The notes below the pieces were generated by a model. It searched no databases and was not told the origin of the DNA. It saw only the letters and a list, made by a program, of their open reading frames with translations. Made by a program: the position numbers and the translations under genes. From assembly GCA_031262845.1 (NCBI GenBank), contig JAISGZ010000138.1, forward strand, positions 1 through 7,834: DNA of 7,834 bases, given 5' to 3'. The stretch comes from Propionibacteriaceae bacterium (lineage in GTDB: Bacteria; Actinomycetota; Actinomycetes; Propionibacteriales; Propionibacteriaceae). This document shows, piece after piece, positions 6,735 to 7,834 of this stretch (positions are counted from its first letter, which is position 1; each line of letters opens with the position of its first letter).

Positions 6735-7834
6735 TGACGAACCAACGCTTACACCTGGTGGGCCTGGGCTGCGCGCGTAACGACGTTGACAGCGAGGAAC
6801 TGGCGGCTCGCTTCGATCAGGCTGGGTTCGACCTCGTCGACCGGCCTGATCAAGCGGAGGTCATCGTCGTCAACACCTGTGGTTTCATCGCCGCCGCCAA
6901 ACAGGATTCGATCGATCAAATCCTGGCCGCGGCCGACTGGAAACAGTCCGGACCGGCCCAGGCCGTTATCGCCACCGGCTGTCTGGCCGAGCGTTACGGC
7001 GCCGAGCTGGCGGCCGCCCTGCCGGAAGCTGACGCCGTGGTCGGTTTTGACGGTTACGCCGACATCGCCGCCACCGTGACCGCGGTCCTCGAAGGCCGAC
7101 CGGCGCCGTCCCACCAACCCCGTGATCGGCGCTTGCTGCCGCTGATCGCCCCGTCACCGTCCGCCCACACTGGTTCAACTACGTCCCCGGCCGGACCGGG
7201 AACTGTGGCCGCCGCCTCGAAGTCAGCCACCGCCAACACCACCGTGACCGTTGACTCGGCCGCGACACCGCTGGCCACCGCGACCCTTGCCCCTGAACCC
7301 ACCCGGTCACCACTGCGTCGCCGCTTGGAAACCGGACCCAGCGCGGCCCTGAAAATCGCCTCCGGCTGTGACCGCCGCTGTGCCTTCTGCGCCATTCCCC
7401 AATTCCGCGGCCGCTTCCAGTCTCGGCCGGCCGATGACATCGTGGCCGAAGCCCGCTGGCTGGCTGAGCAAGGCGTGCGGGAACTCGTCCTGGTGTCGGA
7501 GAACAGCACGGCCTACGGCAAAGACCTCGGCACCCAACCGACCGGCGAGCGGTCAGCCGCCCTGACCAGCCTATTGAGCCGGCTCAGCCAAGTCGACGGC
7601 ATCGATTGGCTGCGCTTGCTCTACCTCCAACCGGCCGAACTGACCCCAGCCCTGATCGCAGCCGTGGCGACGACACCGAAGGTCGTGCCCTATATCGACC
7701 TGCCGGTTCAGCACGCCTCGCCGCGGCTGCTGCGCCGGATGCGCCGGTTCGGCGGTGGCGACCGCTTTTTGACCCTGCTCGACCAAATTCGCCAGGCCCG
7801 GCCCGAGATGGCGATCCGGACCAATGTCATCGTC
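6734..7834 (+). CDS. rimO: Ribosomal protein S12 methylthiotransferase RimO (3' partial)
   Basis: The first 367 codons of a radical SAM enzyme that adds a methylthio group to a conserved aspartate of ribosomal protein S12. The N-terminal methylthiotransferase domain carries three cysteines for the auxiliary iron-sulfur cluster: C13 (GLGCARN), C49 (NTCGFI) and C83 (TGCLAERY). The radical SAM motif CxxxCxxC is C212, C216, C219 in SGCDRRCAFCAIPQFRG, and VSENSTAYGKDLG downstream matches actinobacterial RimO more than the tRNA-modifying MiaB. Between the domains, residues about 139-191 form an Ala/Thr/Ser/Pro-rich insert, which pushes the radical SAM cysteines about 60 residues later than in E. 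coli RimO (C150). The C-terminal TRAM domain lies beyond the window. The ATG at 6734 is preferred because MTNQRLHLVGLGCARND is the normal N-terminus of the family. Identity is secure; RimO rather than MiaB is highly likely. Confidence 0.94.
   Translation, partial: MTNQRLHLVGLGCARNDVDSEELAARFDQAGFDLVDRPDQAEVIVVNTCGFIAAAKQDSIDQILAAADWKQSGPAQAVIATGCLAERYGAELAAALPEADAVVGFDGYADIAATVTAVLEGRPAPSHQPRDRRLLPLIAPSPSAHTGSTTSPAGPGTVAAASKSATANTTVTVDSAATPLATATLAPEPTRSPLRRRLETGPSAALKIASGCDRRCAFCAIPQFRGRFQSRPADDIVAEARWLAEQGVRELVLVSENSTAYGKDLGTQPTGERSAALTSLLSRLSQVDGIDWLRLLYLQPAELTPALIAAVATTPKVVPYIDLPVQHASPRLLRRMRRFGGGDRFLTLLDQIRQARPEMAIRTNVIV

Overview
The window looks like a chromosomal segment of a high-GC Gram-positive bacterium (Actinomycetota). 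The genes are GC-rich with G/C-biased third positions. The FtsK-type translocase and the RimO-type enzyme carry actinobacterial signatures, and two genes appear to start without a leader, as is common in this phylum. A family-level assignment (for example Propionibacteriaceae) would be a guess.

Layout from left to right. Positions 1-1842 hold the 3' part of a gene for a single-pass membrane protein: a Pro/Gln/Gly repeat tail, one transmembrane helix, then a large outer domain that looks like a PQQ-type beta-propeller; its start lies upstream of the window. Positions 1981-3000 encode a complete zinc-dependent medium-chain dehydrogenase with a strong Shine-Dalgarno site. A 328-base gene-free stretch follows. 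Positions 3329-5887 encode a complete FtsK/SpoIIIE-type DNA translocase of 852 residues. A 130-residue protein of unknown function lies on the minus strand (6391 down to 5999), convergent with ftsK. After a 342-base gene-free stretch, positions 6734 to the window end hold the first 367 codons of rimO, the ribosomal protein S12 methylthiotransferase, cut by the window edge.

The order ftsK then rimO on one strand fits a housekeeping neighbourhood that I recall from other actinobacteria, where pgsA and cinA often follow; those would lie beyond this window. The dehydrogenase, the propeller protein and the small minus-strand gene look like lineage-specific neighbours, and nothing in the sequence ties them functionally to ftsK or rimO.

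The most interesting signal is regulatory. ftsK and rimO both lack a Shine-Dalgarno site, and each has a TANNNT -10 hexamer ending exactly 7 bases before its ATG, the geometry expected of leaderless mRNAs. The other two genes with visible starts have clear AGGAG sites. A second point is a roughly 50-residue low-complexity insert between the two catalytic domains of RimO. I see no mobile element, CRISPR array, tRNA or rRNA, and no convincing undescribed multi-gene system.
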